A stretch of 64,000 nucleotides of DNA, from assembly GCA_958295465.1 (NCBI GenBank), contig OY282353.1:5261001-5325000 (forward strand). Reading direction: 5' to 3'. Shown here in pieces: positions 18,975-27,881 of the stretch. Made by a program: the position numbers and the translations under genes. This DNA is from an uncultured Gammaproteobacteria bacterium (GTDB lineage Bacteria > Pseudomonadota > Gammaproteobacteria > HK1). Position 1 is the first letter of the stretch; every line of letters starts with the position of its first letter. The notes under the pieces were generated by a model. That model was not told the DNA's origin. It saw nothing but the letters and a program-made list of their open reading frames with translations, and did no database searches.

Positions 18975-19306
18975 GCAAGAGGGTGGAGGCGAAATGACGA
19001 CGTTGTTTCAGGCCAACCGGATGCGGTGGGAAGCGGGAATGCGTGCGGAGGAGCGTGCGCGGGGCATCGAAAGGAGTCACGCCGCAGAAGGCATGCGGCT
19101 CGACCATCAGGCGGTGCTGAAGTTCGGCGCGCTCACGGCGGAGCGCCTGTCGGTCTTGCCGGAGGGCCTGACGGCACGGAAGGACCTGGACCGGGTGGGC
19201 GACTGGATCATCGAATGCGCCACCGGCGAGGAGCTTCTGTCCCGAGTATCCGTCCTCCGGGCGCCCGCGAGCACGGGGCCGGGCGGCAACGTCGCATCCC
19301 GCACTT
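18975..19306 (+). pseudogene. Rpn-family nuclease C-terminal fragment (left copy)
   Basis: Encodes MTTLFQANRMRWEAGMRAEE, then LKFGALTAERLSVLPEGLTA, DWIIECATGEELLSRVS and a TGPGGNVASR ending. This is the same C-terminal helical region as the intact Rpn gene downstream. The nuclease core is absent. Bases 19108-19305 are about 93 percent identical to 20373-20570 (distance 1265 bases), so the fragment and the intact gene's 3' end form a long direct repeat. Confidence 0.85.
19108..19305 (+). repeat. Left copy of ~198-bp direct repeat flanking rpn
   Basis: Pairs with 20373-20570. By eye about 13 of 198 positions differ. Both copies carry GAGCGCCTGTCGGTCTTG and GCCACCGGCGAGGAGCTTCT, and both end GGCAACGTCGCATCCCGC. 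Recombination between them would delete the Rpn gene. Confidence 0.88.
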
Positions 19307-19487
19307 GGCCCGCCCCGCGTCCGGCGTGGACAGCGTCTGCCGACACCGCGGTGTGTTGTGGTTCGGTGGCGGGTGGATCGCCCATACCCCCACGAGCGGA
19401 TATCGTACATGACGATGGGCGACGGCCTGTGCCGGACGGGCCGAAGGTCCACGGACCGCCACCCGTGGTCCCGTTATCGTCCCTTTC

Positions 19488-20573
19488 ATGGATCACGACG
19501 CCGCCCACAAGTACATCTACGCCCTGCGCGAAGTGGTGGCGGACCTGCTGCGCCTCGTCATCCCCGACTGGGTGGACGAGCTGGACCTCACGAGCCTGGA
19601 GGATCTGTCGTCGGAGTTCTTCGACGACGAGCACCGCAAGCGCGCCGGCGACATGGTCTGGCGGGCGTGCTTCCGTGACGGAACGCTCGGGAACGGTGAG
19701 CAGTCCTGCCTCCTGGTGCTGATCGAGTTCCAGTCCACGGTGGACCGGAACATGGCGAAGCGGATGCGCGAATATACGGATCTGTTGCTGGAGCGGTTGG
19801 TTCGCCGAGGCGTGGTGAAGCGGGAAGGGGGCCTGCCGTGGGTGCTGCCGATCGTGGTGTACAACGGGAGCGAGCGCTGGACGGCGCCGGGCGAGGCGTC
19901 GGAGCTGGCGCCTTTGCCCTCGGCGCGGGTGGAGCGGGACCTGATGCCGTTGCAGCCTCAGAGGTACCGGCGCCTTGACGCCGGAGCGAGGTCGCCGGAC
20001 GATTGGCCGGCGGAGAACCGGGTGGCGGCGACGGTGCGGTTGCAACGAAGCGGTTCCTCGCGGGAGCTGCTGCTGGCGCGGCTGCGGGAGGAGATGGAAC
20101 GCTTCCCCGGCGCGGAGAACGAAGCGTTTCGACGGGCGCTGTACGCTTGGGCGAAGGCGCTGGAAGCAGACAGGACGGGCGGCGGTCTGGAGTTGCCGTC
20201 GTTCGATGAGATGGAGCGAGCGGAGGGGGTCGAGATGGCGACGTTGCTGGAAGCGAACCTGAACCGATGGGATGCGAGGGTACGCGCGGAGATTCGCGCG
20301 GAGATTCGCGCGGAGATTCAGGCGGAGACTACTGAAAGGGAACGTGTCGAAGAAGGCAGACGGCTCGGCCGCCAGGCGGCGCTGAAGTTCGACGCGCAGA
20401 CGGCGGAGCGCCTGTCGGTCTTGCTGGAGGGCATGACGGTACGTGAGGACCTGGACCGGGTGAGCGACTGGATCATCGAATGCGCCACCGGCGAGGAGCT
20501 TCTGTCCCGTGTATCCGCCCTCCGGGCGCCCGCGCGCACGGGGCCGGGCGGCAACGTCGCATCCCGCGCCTGA
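19488..20573 (+). CDS. Rpn-family recombination-promoting nuclease / Transposase_31
   Basis: 361 residues, apparently intact. The PD-(D/E)XK core is at about 50-110: AGDMVWRACF gives the Asp, VLIEFQSTVDRNMAKRM gives the Glu and the Gln of E-x-Q, and LPIVVYNGSERW follows. RpnA-type proteins cleave DNA and promote RecA-independent recombination. The C-terminal part has a charged helical stretch with RAEI repeated (12-bp tandem repeat GCGCGGAGATTC, 20284-20319), then ERLSVLLEGM and EELLSRVSALRA. Ribosome site before ATG 19488 is weak. Fragments of related genes lie on both sides and inside the CRISPR ruins, showing repeated duplication. Confidence 0.85.
   Translation: MDHDAAHKYIYALREVVADLLRLVIPDWVDELDLTSLEDLSSEFFDDEHRKRAGDMVWRACFRDGTLGNGEQSCLLVLIEFQSTVDRNMAKRMREYTDLLLERLVRRGVVKREGGLPWVLPIVVYNGSERWTAPGEASELAPLPSARVERDLMPLQPQRYRRLDAGARSPDDWPAENRVAATVRLQRSGSSRELLLARLREEMERFPGAENEAFRRALYAWAKALEADRTGGGLELPSFDEMERAEGVEMATLLEANLNRWDARVRAEIRAEIRAEIQAETTERERVEEGRRLGRQAALKFDAQTAERLSVLLEGMTVREDLDRVSDWIIECATGEELLSRVSALRAPARTGPGGNVASRA
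20373..20570 (+). repeat. Right copy of ~198-bp direct repeat (rpn 3' end)
   Basis: See the left copy at 19108-19305. This copy forms the last 66 codons of the intact Rpn gene. Confidence 0.88.
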
Positions 20574-20830
20574 CCCGTCCCGCGCTTGGCGTGGACAGCG
20601 TTCGCCGAACCACGGGTCTGCCAAAGTTTCGCCGGTCACGCGCCCGGAAACGAGGCATCATCGGCGGCCACTGGTGAGGTTCACCGCCGCAAAAACCATC
20701 CACCGGGAAAAACAGTGGTAGCTCGCCACACCGTTTGTGTGCGGGTCCCATCATTCACCGCTGCCGAGCGTCCTCGAATTTCCTCATGTCGCCCTCCGTG
20801 CGGGCGGATCGCCCGTGTCCCCGCGGGCGA

Positions 20831-20965
20831 ACGGGAGCGAGCGCTGGACAGCGGGAGGCGAGGCGTCGGAGCTGGCGCCTTTGCCTTCCACGCGGGTAGA
20901 GCGGGACTTGCTGCCGCTGCAGCCGCAGGCGTACCGGCGTCTTGACGCCGGAGCGAGCCGGCCGG
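20831..20965 (+). pseudogene. Rpn-family fragment (right copy, middle part)
   Basis: One frame reads NGSERWTAGGEASELAPLPS then TRVERDLLPLQPQAYRRLD, paralleling the middle of the intact Rpn protein (19863-19997). DNA identity by eye is roughly 85-90 percent. Nothing before or after continues the gene. It abuts the methyltransferase remnant, so a third Rpn copy once lay here. Confidence 0.82.
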
Positions 20966-21005
20966 CCCTGGACCGCTCCGGCAAAGCCCTCCCCCTTCCT
21001 CGGCG

Positions 21006-21238
21006 CGCATGAGGGTCGGGGCTGCGCCGTGCTCTACAACGGCATTCTGCGCGACAGGTCCGCCGGCGGCGGCAACGTCCTGACCCGGCGCACCCTGCAC
21101 CGGATCCGTGCGGCGGCAGGCGATTTCGACGGTTCGCTCACCGTCTACGGCGCGCGTTCGGCGTTTTCCGCCGCCACCCTGAAGGCGGAGCGGCTGACCT
21201 TCAAGCAGACGCCCTACGACGTGAAGGCGAGGGCCTGA
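21006..21238 (+). pseudogene. DNA methyltransferase C-terminal stub (type III Mod-like)
   Basis: Frame ending TGA 21238: VLYNGILRDRSAGGGNVLTR, RTLHRIRAAAGDFDGSLTVYG, FKQTPYDVKAR. The NVLT---L--IR---G-FDG--VVYG and FKQTPYDVKAR endings are familiar from site-specific DNA methyltransferases encoded directly before a type III-like restriction helicase. The catalytic part is missing. It ends 2 bases before the helicase start, which is the normal operon arrangement. Confidence 0.6.
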
Positions 21239-21240
21239 CC

Positions 21241-21507
21241 GTGGAGCTCAAGCAATATCAAGAGGACACGCTCGCGATCCTGCGCCGGTTCCTGGAGGAC
21301 GCGCGCGGGGTCGGGCCGAAGGACGCCTACGAGGAGATCGTCCGGAAGCCGGAGCAGGCCGCGCGGCTCGGCCGCTACGCCGGGGCCTACGTCCCGCTCG
21401 AGGCGCTGCCGGACGCGCCCTATGTCTGTCTGCGCCTGCCCACGGGCGGCGGCAAGACGATCCTCGCCGCCCATGCGGTGGCCGTCGCGCGCGATGCCTG
21501 GATCGAG
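21241..21507 (+). pseudogene. DEAD/DEAH restriction helicase (type III Res-like), N-terminal stub
   Basis: Starts GTG 21241: ELKQYQEDTLAILRRFLED, then AARLGRYAGAYVPLEALPD, and the Walker A segment CLRLPTGGGKTILAAHAVAV, stopping after ARDAWIE. This is the first 89 residues of a roughly 900-residue superfamily 2 helicase. Downstream of 21507 the homology ends and the antisense membrane-protein gene begins. With the methyltransferase stub it shows that a type III-like restriction-modification operon was deleted, leaving only its middle junction. Confidence 0.75.
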
Positions 21508-21558
21508 TCGGCGGCGCCGCGGAGAGCGCCGATGCCGTCGTCGAAATCGCCCGTGGCG

Positions 21559-21984
21559 TTATCGACTCATCCCGACGCTGAATGCGACGGGCCGGGGCAT
21601 CGTGATTTCGTGTGTCCTTGCTTCGGTTTCGGCGGAGGCCTGGTCGACAGCGCTCCACGAATCACGCCACTGATTCTCCAAATCGCCACATTCGACGCTG
21701 ATCGTGTGCAGGATGGCAGCCTTCTTCGCGTCATCCGACACCAGATCCCGAATCACGAAAACCACTATCGGAGCGCTGGCAATTTCGGCAATCCACTGGA
21801 AATCTTCGGGAAGCAGATTCAAGAAGGTGGAGATGTCTCCGGCCGCCGCAACCAGCAACGCGAACCGAAGTCGCCGGTGATTGCGCCGGTGCCGGTCGGA
21901 GAGAGCAACGTAGTATCGCTCCAGCCGTGCGGCATCCGGGAGGCCTTGCCATACCTCGTTCCGGGTTTGCTCGCTGACGTTCAT
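21559..21984 (-). CDS. Small two-helix membrane protein, unknown function
   Basis: 141 residues. ATG 21984 is preceded by AGGAGG at seven bases, so it is very likely a real gene. The first 45 residues are charged (LERYYVALSDRHRRNHRRLR). Two hydrophobic segments follow at about 40-58 (FALLVAAAGDISTFLNLL) and 64-80 (IAEIASAPIVVFVIRDLV), then a hydrophilic helix (ECGDLENQWRDSWSAVD). The arrangement recalls SLATT-like small membrane proteins that accompany defence genes, but I cannot assign it to a family. Its 3' end meets the broken helicase, so the C-terminus may be altered. Confidence 0.7.
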   Translation of the reverse strand: MNVSEQTRNEVWQGLPDAARLERYYVALSDRHRRNHRRLRFALLVAAAGDISTFLNLLPEDFQWIAEIASAPIVVFVIRDLVSDDAKKAAILHTISVECGDLENQWRDSWSAVDQASAETEARTHEITMPRPVAFSVGMSR

Positions 21985-22371
21985 GGAGTAGCCTCCTGCG
22001 TCATGGGCGACCGGATGCTACGCGCGGTCAGTCAGGGCTGCGCAGACTGGATCAGCCACCTGCGCTCCCCCAGAAGCCTGCGCCGCAGAAAAATCGGCGG
22101 AAACATCCACCCACTCAGCGGGAGAATCAGGCCGAAAAACGGGATTTGAATTTCCACATTAGTCCGATTTTTCCTCTATTTCTGGATATCATTTCCCACC
22201 AATTCGTTCCGAGAGTGTTCTGCGGCGCAGGCTCTCAGCCTGCAACCTTCACTGGTTCACGATGCGAGTGCGGCGGTGCGTTCCGGATCGCGGGCTGGCG
22301 AGGCTCCCCGGCCTCGCCCGCGCCGGATGCCATCACGCGCCCTCATGAGGTTCAGGACTGGAGCCCGAGAT
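21985..22371. other. AT-richer divergent promoter region with hairpins
   Basis: No gene. Bases 22140-22205 are clearly AT-richer than the surroundings and are the likely promoter zone for icmF (plus) and the membrane protein (minus). A perfect hairpin GCAGGCT-CTC-AGCCTGC lies at 22227-22243 and a second, GCGAGGC-TCCCCG-GCCTCGC, at 22298-22317, both in the icmF leader. The GCAGGCT/AGCCTGC type occurs in dispersed repeats in many genomes. A regulatory role is possible but not shown. Confidence 0.5.
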
Positions 22372-25300
22372 ATGGCCGAGCCCGCCCTTGATGATCGCCA
22401 TTCCGCTACGCGCGTCGCCACGCGCACTCCCGAAGCCGGTGCCGAGACCGCCGCCAGGGTCCGTTTCGTCACCGCGGCGAGCCTGTTCGACGGGCACGAC
22501 GCCTCGATCAACATCATGCGCCGGATCCTCCAGTCGGCGGGCGCAGAGGTCGTCCATCTCGGGCACAACCGGTCGGTGGAGGAGGTCGTCGTCGCGGCGC
22601 TTCAGGAGGACGCCCACGCGATCGCGGTGAGCTCCTACCAGGGCGGGCACGTCGAGTACTTCAAGTACATGGCGGACATGCTCCGCGAGCGCGGCGGCTC
22701 CGCGATTCGCGTGTTCGGCGGCGGCGGCGGGGTGATCATCCCCGAGGAGATGCGCGCGCTGCACGCGCACGGCGTCACCCGGATCTACTCGCCGGAGGAC
22801 GGCCGCACCCTGGGCTTGCGCGGGATGATCGACGACATGATCGCGCGTTGCGACGCCGGCGCGCACCGCGCCGTCCCCCCGGACAGCCTCGACCGTCTCG
22901 CCGCCGGGGACCGCCACGCACTGGCGCGAGTCATCACCGCCATCGAGGACGGCTTCATCGAGCCCGCCATGCTGGCCGCGATCCGCGAGGGCGCGTCGGC
23001 GACGCGTGCGATGATGCCGCGTGCGTCGGCGACGTGCGCCGCGTCGCCGGCCTCGCCGCCCGTGGTCGGCATCACCGGCACCGGCGGTTCCGGCAAGTCT
23101 TCGCTGACCGACGAGCTGGTGCGTCGCCTGCGCCTGGACCGGCGCGATTCGCTGCGCATCGCGGTCATCGCGATCGATCCGTCGCGGCGCAAGACCGGTG
23201 GGGCGCTGCTCGGCGACCGCATCCGCATGAACGCGATCGGCCATCCGAACGTCTACATGCGCTCCCTCGCCACCCGGACGTCGGGCCGCGAGGTGCCCGC
23301 CGCCTTCGCGGACGTCCTCGCCGCGACGCGCATCGCGGGCTTCGACCTCGTGATCGTGGAGACCAGCGGCATCGGTCAGGGCGATGCCGGGATCGTGCCG
23401 TTCGTGGACGTGCCGGTGTACGTGATGACCCCGGAGTTCGGCGCCGCGAGCCAGCTCGAGAAGATCGACATGCTGGATTTCGCGGCGCTCGTCGCCATCA
23501 ACAAGTTCGACCGCAAGGGCGCCGAGGACGCGCTGCGCGACGTGGGCAAGCAGGTGCAGCGCAATCGCGAGGCGTTCGCGACGCCCCTCGATGAAATGCC
23601 GGTCTGTGGCACCATCGCGTCGCGCTTCAACGACGACGGGGTGACCGCCCTCTACCACCGCTTGGTGGCCGTCCTGAAGGAGCGGGGTCTGGTGGATTGG
23701 AACGACGGGGCGCTTCCAGCCCCGGATATGCACGTCTCCTCTCGCGTCGCACGACGGGCGCCCGCACGGCGCACCCGCGCGATCGTCCCCGCCGGGCGCA
23801 GCCGCTACCTCTCCGAGATCGCGCAAACCGTGCGCGACTATCACGCCGGCGTCGAACGGCAGGTCTCGATCGCCCGCGAGCGCCAGCACCTGCGCGAGGC
23901 CCGCCGCCTTCTGGAGGAGGCGGGAAAGACGGGCGAGGCCGGCGGGCCGCACGAATCCGGCCCCGGCATCGCCGCGCTCGAACGGCTCGAACGCTCGCGC
24001 GACGAAGCCCTCGACCCGCGGGCCAGAGCGCTGATCGAGGGCTGGCCGGACGTGAAGGCGGCCTACTCCGGCGACGAATACGTCGTGCGCATCCGCGAGC
24101 ACGAGATCCGCACCACCCTGCGGCACACCTCGCTCTCCGGCACCTCGATCCCCAAGATCGCGCTGCCGCGCTTCGAGGATGAGGGCGAGATCCTCAAGTT
24201 CCTGATGAAGGAGAACCTGCCCGGCCACTTCCCCTATACCGCCGGCGTGTTCCCCTTCAAGCGCGAGGGCGAGGACCCCTCCCGCATGTTCGCCGGCGAG
24301 GGCGATGCGTTCCGGACCAACCGCCGTTTCAGGATGCTCTCCGCCCACGCTGACGCGAAGCGGCTCTCGACCGCGTTCGATTCGGTGACGCTCTACGGCT
24401 TCGACCCCGCGCGGCGCCCCGACGTCTACGGCAAGGTGGGCAACTCGGGGGTGTCGATCGCCACCTTCGACGACATGAAGGCGCTCTACGACGGCTTCGA
24501 CCTCTGCGATCCCGCGACCTCGGTGTCGATGACCATCAACGGCCCCGCGCCGACGATTCTGGCGATGTTCCTGAACACGGCCATCGACCGGCAGCTCGAC
24601 CGCTTCCGGGACGAGCACGGACGCCGGCCCGACGCCGGGGAGGAGGAGAAGATCAGGGCGTGGGCGCTCGCGAACGTCCGCGGCACCGTGCAGGCGGACA
24701 TCCTCAAGGAGGACCAGGGCCAGAACACCTGCATCTTCTCCACCGAGTTCTCGCTCAAGGTGATGGGGGACATCCAGGAGTGGTTCATCCGCCACCGGGT
24801 GCGCAACTTCTACTCGGTGTCGATATCGGGCTACCACATCGCCGAGGCGGGCGCGAACCCCATCTCGCAGCTCGCATTCACCCTCGCCAACGGCTTCACC
24901 TACGTCGAGGCGTACCTCGCGCGCGGGATGGGCATCGACGACTTCGCGCCGAACCTCTCCTTCTTCTTCTCCTTCGGGATGGACCCCGAGTACTCGGTCA
25001 TGGGGCGGGTGGCCCGCCGGATCTGGGCGGTGGCGATGCGCGAGAGGTACGGCGGCGGGGAGCGCAGCCGGAAGCTCAAATTCCACGCCCAGACCTCCGG
25101 ACGCTCCCTGCACGCCCAGGAGATCGACTTCAACGACATCCGCACCACGCTGCAGGCGCTGATCGCGACCTACGACAACTGCAACAGCCTGCACACCAAC
25201 GCCTACGACGAGGCGATCACCACGCCCACGGAGGCATCGGTGCGGCGCGCGCTGGCCATCCAGATGATCATCAACAAGGAATGGGGCCTCGGGAAGAACG

Positions 25301-25779
25301 AGAACCCGAACCAGGGCGCGTTCGTCATCGAGGAGCTCACCGATCTGGTCGAAGAGGCGGTGCTCGCGGAGTTCGACCGGATCTCCGGGCGCGGCGGGGT
25401 GCTCGGGGCGATGGAGACGGGCTACCAGCGCGGGAAGATCCAGGACGAGTCGATCTTCTACGAGCAGAAGAAACACGACGGATCGCTGCCCATCGTGGGG
25501 GTGAACACGTTCATCAACCCGGACCCGCGGCCCGAGGAGACGGTCATCCCCCTTGCCCGCTCCACCGAGGAGGAGAAGGAGCGCCAGCTCGAACGGCTGG
25601 CCGCCTTCCACGAACGGCACGCGGATGCGGCGCCCGCCGCGCTCGACCGCCTGCGCGACGCGGTGATCCGCGAGGAGAACGTGTTCGCGATGCTGATGGA
25701 TGCGGTGCGTTGCTGCTCACTTGGGCAGATCACGGACGCCCTGTTCGAGGTCGGGGGGCAGTACCGGCGGAACATGTGA
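22372..25779 (+). CDS. icmF: Fused B12-dependent isobutyryl-CoA mutase (IcmF)
   Basis: 1135 residues with the full IcmF architecture: B12-binding domain with FDGHDASIN (about 39-47), MeaB-like GTPase chaperone with P-loop GTGGSGKSS (about 236-244) and NKFD (about 377-380), and the mutase barrel from about 560 (FPYTAGVFPFKREGEDPSR, SISGYHIAEAGANPISQL). It interconverts isobutyryl- and n-butyryl-CoA or related branched acyl-CoAs; the exact substrate residues should be aligned. I chose ATG 22372 (MAEPALDD) with GGAG upstream; GTG 22276 and ATG 22345 are in frame. The linker at about 208-231 contains a 15-bp periodic repeat (ASATR/ASATC). Confidence 0.92.
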   Translation: MAEPALDDRHSATRVATRTPEAGAETAARVRFVTAASLFDGHDASINIMRRILQSAGAEVVHLGHNRSVEEVVVAALQEDAHAIAVSSYQGGHVEYFKYMADMLRERGGSAIRVFGGGGGVIIPEEMRALHAHGVTRIYSPEDGRTLGLRGMIDDMIARCDAGAHRAVPPDSLDRLAAGDRHALARVITAIEDGFIEPAMLAAIREGASATRAMMPRASATCAASPASPPVVGITGTGGSGKSSLTDELVRRLRLDRRDSLRIAVIAIDPSRRKTGGALLGDRIRMNAIGHPNVYMRSLATRTSGREVPAAFADVLAATRIAGFDLVIVETSGIGQGDAGIVPFVDVPVYVMTPEFGAASQLEKIDMLDFAALVAINKFDRKGAEDALRDVGKQVQRNREAFATPLDEMPVCGTIASRFNDDGVTALYHRLVAVLKERGLVDWNDGALPAPDMHVSSRVARRAPARRTRAIVPAGRSRYLSEIAQTVRDYHAGVERQVSIARERQHLREARRLLEEAGKTGEAGGPHESGPGIAALERLERSRDEALDPRARALIEGWPDVKAAYSGDEYVVRIREHEIRTTLRHTSLSGTSIPKIALPRFEDEGEILKFLMKENLPGHFPYTAGVFPFKREGEDPSRMFAGEGDAFRTNRRFRMLSAHADAKRLSTAFDSVTLYGFDPARRPDVYGKVGNSGVSIATFDDMKALYDGFDLCDPATSVSMTINGPAPTILAMFLNTAIDRQLDRFRDEHGRRPDAGEEEKIRAWALANVRGTVQADILKEDQGQNTCIFSTEFSLKVMGDIQEWFIRHRVRNFYSVSISGYHIAEAGANPISQLAFTLANGFTYVEAYLARGMGIDDFAPNLSFFFSFGMDPEYSVMGRVARRIWAVAMRERYGGGERSRKLKFHAQTSGRSLHAQEIDFNDIRTTLQALIATYDNCNSLHTNAYDEAITTPTEASVRRALAIQMIINKEWGLGKNENPNQGAFVIEELTDLVEEAVLAEFDRISGRGGVLGAMETGYQRGKIQDESIFYEQKKHDGSLPIVGVNTFINPDPRPEETVIPLARSTEEEKERQLERLAAFHERHADAAPAALDRLRDAVIREENVFAMLMDAVRCCSLGQITDALFEVGGQYRRNM

Positions 25780-25899
25780 ATCGCGGGGGCAAGCGATCGC
25801 TCTGCGCCATGAGGCCGCCCCTTGGAGCACGTCCGCCCCCGACCAATGCCGTGGACGGGTGGGGAACGAGTTGTTCCATACGAACCGACGAGGGTGACG

Positions 25900-27549
25900 A
25901 TGGATCAGAGCCTCCGCCGCAAGCTCGACCGGATCACCGACGTCCTGTGGGCGGGCGGGGTCACGAACCCCGTCACCTACATCGAGCAGATCTCCTATCT
26001 CATCTATCTGAAGCTCCTCGACGAGGAAGAGGCGGCCCGCGAGCTCAGGGACCGCCTCGGCGCCGGCGGCAACGGGGCGCGTCTCTTTCCCTTGCAGGCC
26101 GAGCGCTACCGCTGGTCCAGGTGGCGCTTCAAGAGCGGCGCCGCGCTACGCGACTTCGTCCGCGACGAGGTGTTCGCCTACATGGCTTCGCTCGTGAAGG
26201 ACGAGCCTCGGGTCGCCGGGTACTTTCGCGACGCGGTCCTGGAAATCGCCGATCCCAACGTGCTCAAACAGGTGATCGACGAGCTGGACTCGATCGAGTT
26301 CCGCAGGCTCGGCCCCGACGTGAAGGGTGACGTCTTCGAATACCTCCTGACCCACCTCGGCCAGTCCGCGCTGAACGGGCAATTCCGCACCCCGCGCCAG
26401 ATCCGCGCCTTCATGGTCGAGATGGTGGACCCGGACCTCGGCGACACTCTCTACGATCCCGCCTGCGGCACCGCGGGCTTCCTCATCGACGCCGTGGACC
26501 ATATCCTCGCCCGCTACAGCGAGGCCCCGGAGGACGTGCCGATCTACGGCGAGGACTGGCTGGAGAAGCGCGGCCAGACCCTCGAAGAGGCCAGGAAGGC
26601 GCTCCCGACCCTCCAGACCTGCCGGAAGGGTCCCGGCGAGAAGATCCCCGACTGGCGCCGGCTCGAAGCCTCGATCCACGGCACCGACGTATCGCGCCAG
26701 ATGATGCGGATCGCGATGATGAACCTGGTGCTCCACGGGATCCGCCGCGCGGGTCTGAAGCGCGCGAACGTCCTCTCCGAGATGAGCGGCCTCACCCAGG
26801 ATGATCTGCACCGGCGCTACCGGGTGATCCTCTCGAACCCGCCCTTTGCCGGCCAGATCCCCAGGGAATCGATCCGGTGGGACCTGCCGACCCGATCGAA
26901 GAAGAGCGAGTTGCTGTTCCTCGCCCTGATGCTCCGCTCACTGGCGCCGGGCGGGCGTTGTGCGGTGGTGGTGCCGGAAGGCGCGCTGTTCGGCTCGACC
27001 AGGGCACACCGGGAGTTGCGTGAGAAGCTGTTGCGCGAGTTCGAGCTGCTGGCGGTGGTCTCGCTGCCGGCCGGGGTCTTCAGGCCCTACGCCGGGGTCA
27101 AGACCTCCGTCATCGTCTTCCGCCGCCCCGTGGTCGAACCCGCCGAAGGCGGGGCGGCGACCGCGCACGTCTGGTTCTACGAGATCCGCAACGACGGCTA
27201 CGACCCCGACAAGATCCAGAGCGGCGGCCGTCCCGAGACGCCGGAGAAGAACGACATCCCGGGCCTGCTCTCGGTGTGGGGCGAGTACAAGGTGTCGCGT
27301 TACCGTGAGCCCCCGGGCGCGGAAGCCGGGACCGTCCTCGAACCCGGCAGCGACGAGCCTCGCTGCTGGTGGACGCCTTTCGATACCATCGTCGAGAATG
27401 ACTACAACCTTGCCGCATCGCGCTACAAGCCGCATGTGGCGGAGAAAGCATCCGACGAGGACCCGGCGAAGCTGATATGCGACGTGCTCGCGATCGAGCG
27501 CGAGATTGCCGCGGGGCTGGAGAAGCTCCTGAGCGAGGTGGAGCAATGA
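25900..27549 (+). CDS. hsdM: Type I restriction-modification DNA methyltransferase subunit
   Basis: 549 residues. N-terminal helical HsdM domain (LRRKLDRITDVLWAGGV, SYLIYLKLLDEEEAARE), then the N6-adenine methyltransferase fold with SAM motif DPACGTAGF at about 186-194 and catalytic NPPF at about 314-317. The ATG follows GAGGG. It heads a tightly overlapping cassette: its stop overlaps the MNT gene by 4 bases (ATGA), and HEPN, hsdS and ORF110 follow with overlaps. No hsdR is found before or after, so as it stands the cassette can methylate but not cut. Confidence 0.92.
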   Translation: MDQSLRRKLDRITDVLWAGGVTNPVTYIEQISYLIYLKLLDEEEAARELRDRLGAGGNGARLFPLQAERYRWSRWRFKSGAALRDFVRDEVFAYMASLVKDEPRVAGYFRDAVLEIADPNVLKQVIDELDSIEFRRLGPDVKGDVFEYLLTHLGQSALNGQFRTPRQIRAFMVEMVDPDLGDTLYDPACGTAGFLIDAVDHILARYSEAPEDVPIYGEDWLEKRGQTLEEARKALPTLQTCRKGPGEKIPDWRRLEASIHGTDVSRQMMRIAMMNLVLHGIRRAGLKRANVLSEMSGLTQDDLHRRYRVILSNPPFAGQIPRESIRWDLPTRSKKSELLFLALMLRSLAPGGRCAVVVPEGALFGSTRAHRELREKLLREFELLAVVSLPAGVFRPYAGVKTSVIVFRRPVVEPAEGGAATAHVWFYEIRNDGYDPDKIQSGGRPETPEKNDIPGLLSVWGEYKVSRYREPPGAEAGTVLEPGSDEPRCWWTPFDTIVENDYNLAASRYKPHVAEKASDEDPAKLICDVLAIEREIAAGLEKLLSEVEQ

Positions 27550-27881
27550 CCCCTGTGACCGACGAGCTCCTCGACCAGATGGTCCGGGCCATCGTCGAAG
27601 CAGTCGATCCCGAACAGGTGATCCTGTTCGGCTCCCGAGCACGCGGCGACGCAAGGGAGGCATCGGACGTGGATCTGGTGGTCGTCGAATCCGAGCCGTT
27701 CGGGAAAACCCGAAGCCGCCGGCTGGAGGCGGTGCGTCTTTGGAGAGCACTGTCGGATTTTGTCGTCCCGAAGGACATTCTTGTCTACAGCCTCGACGAG
27801 GTTGAATTTTGGCGCGACTCCCTCAACCACGTTCTGGCGCAGGCGCTTCGGGAAGGGAAGGTGCTTTATGAGCGACCTTGA
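27546..27881 (+). CDS. MNT-type minimal nucleotidyltransferase (MntA-like antitoxin)
   Basis: 111 residues. The nucleotidyltransferase signature GSRARGDAREASDVDLVVV is at 29-47 with metal ligands Asp41 and Asp43. In HEPN/MNT toxin-antitoxin pairs such proteins neutralise the HEPN RNase, by adding AMP to it in the characterised cases. Start ATG overlaps the hsdM stop (ATGA) and its end overlaps the HEPN gene by 14 bases, so translation is coupled. Unusual is its place between hsdM and hsdS. It could alternatively be a housekeeping-type nucleotidyltransferase carried with the cassette. Confidence 0.88.
   Translation: MTPVTDELLDQMVRAIVEAVDPEQVILFGSRARGDAREASDVDLVVVESEPFGKTRSRRLEAVRLWRALSDFVVPKDILVYSLDEVEFWRDSLNHVLAQALREGKVLYERP

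Noticed and set aside
22333-25620. Very long open frame antisense to icmF (about 1095 codons)
   Set aside because: High-GC codon bias creates open antisense frames. It is rich in Arg, Gly, His and Asp repeats, has no family motif, and the sense strand encodes an unmistakable IcmF.
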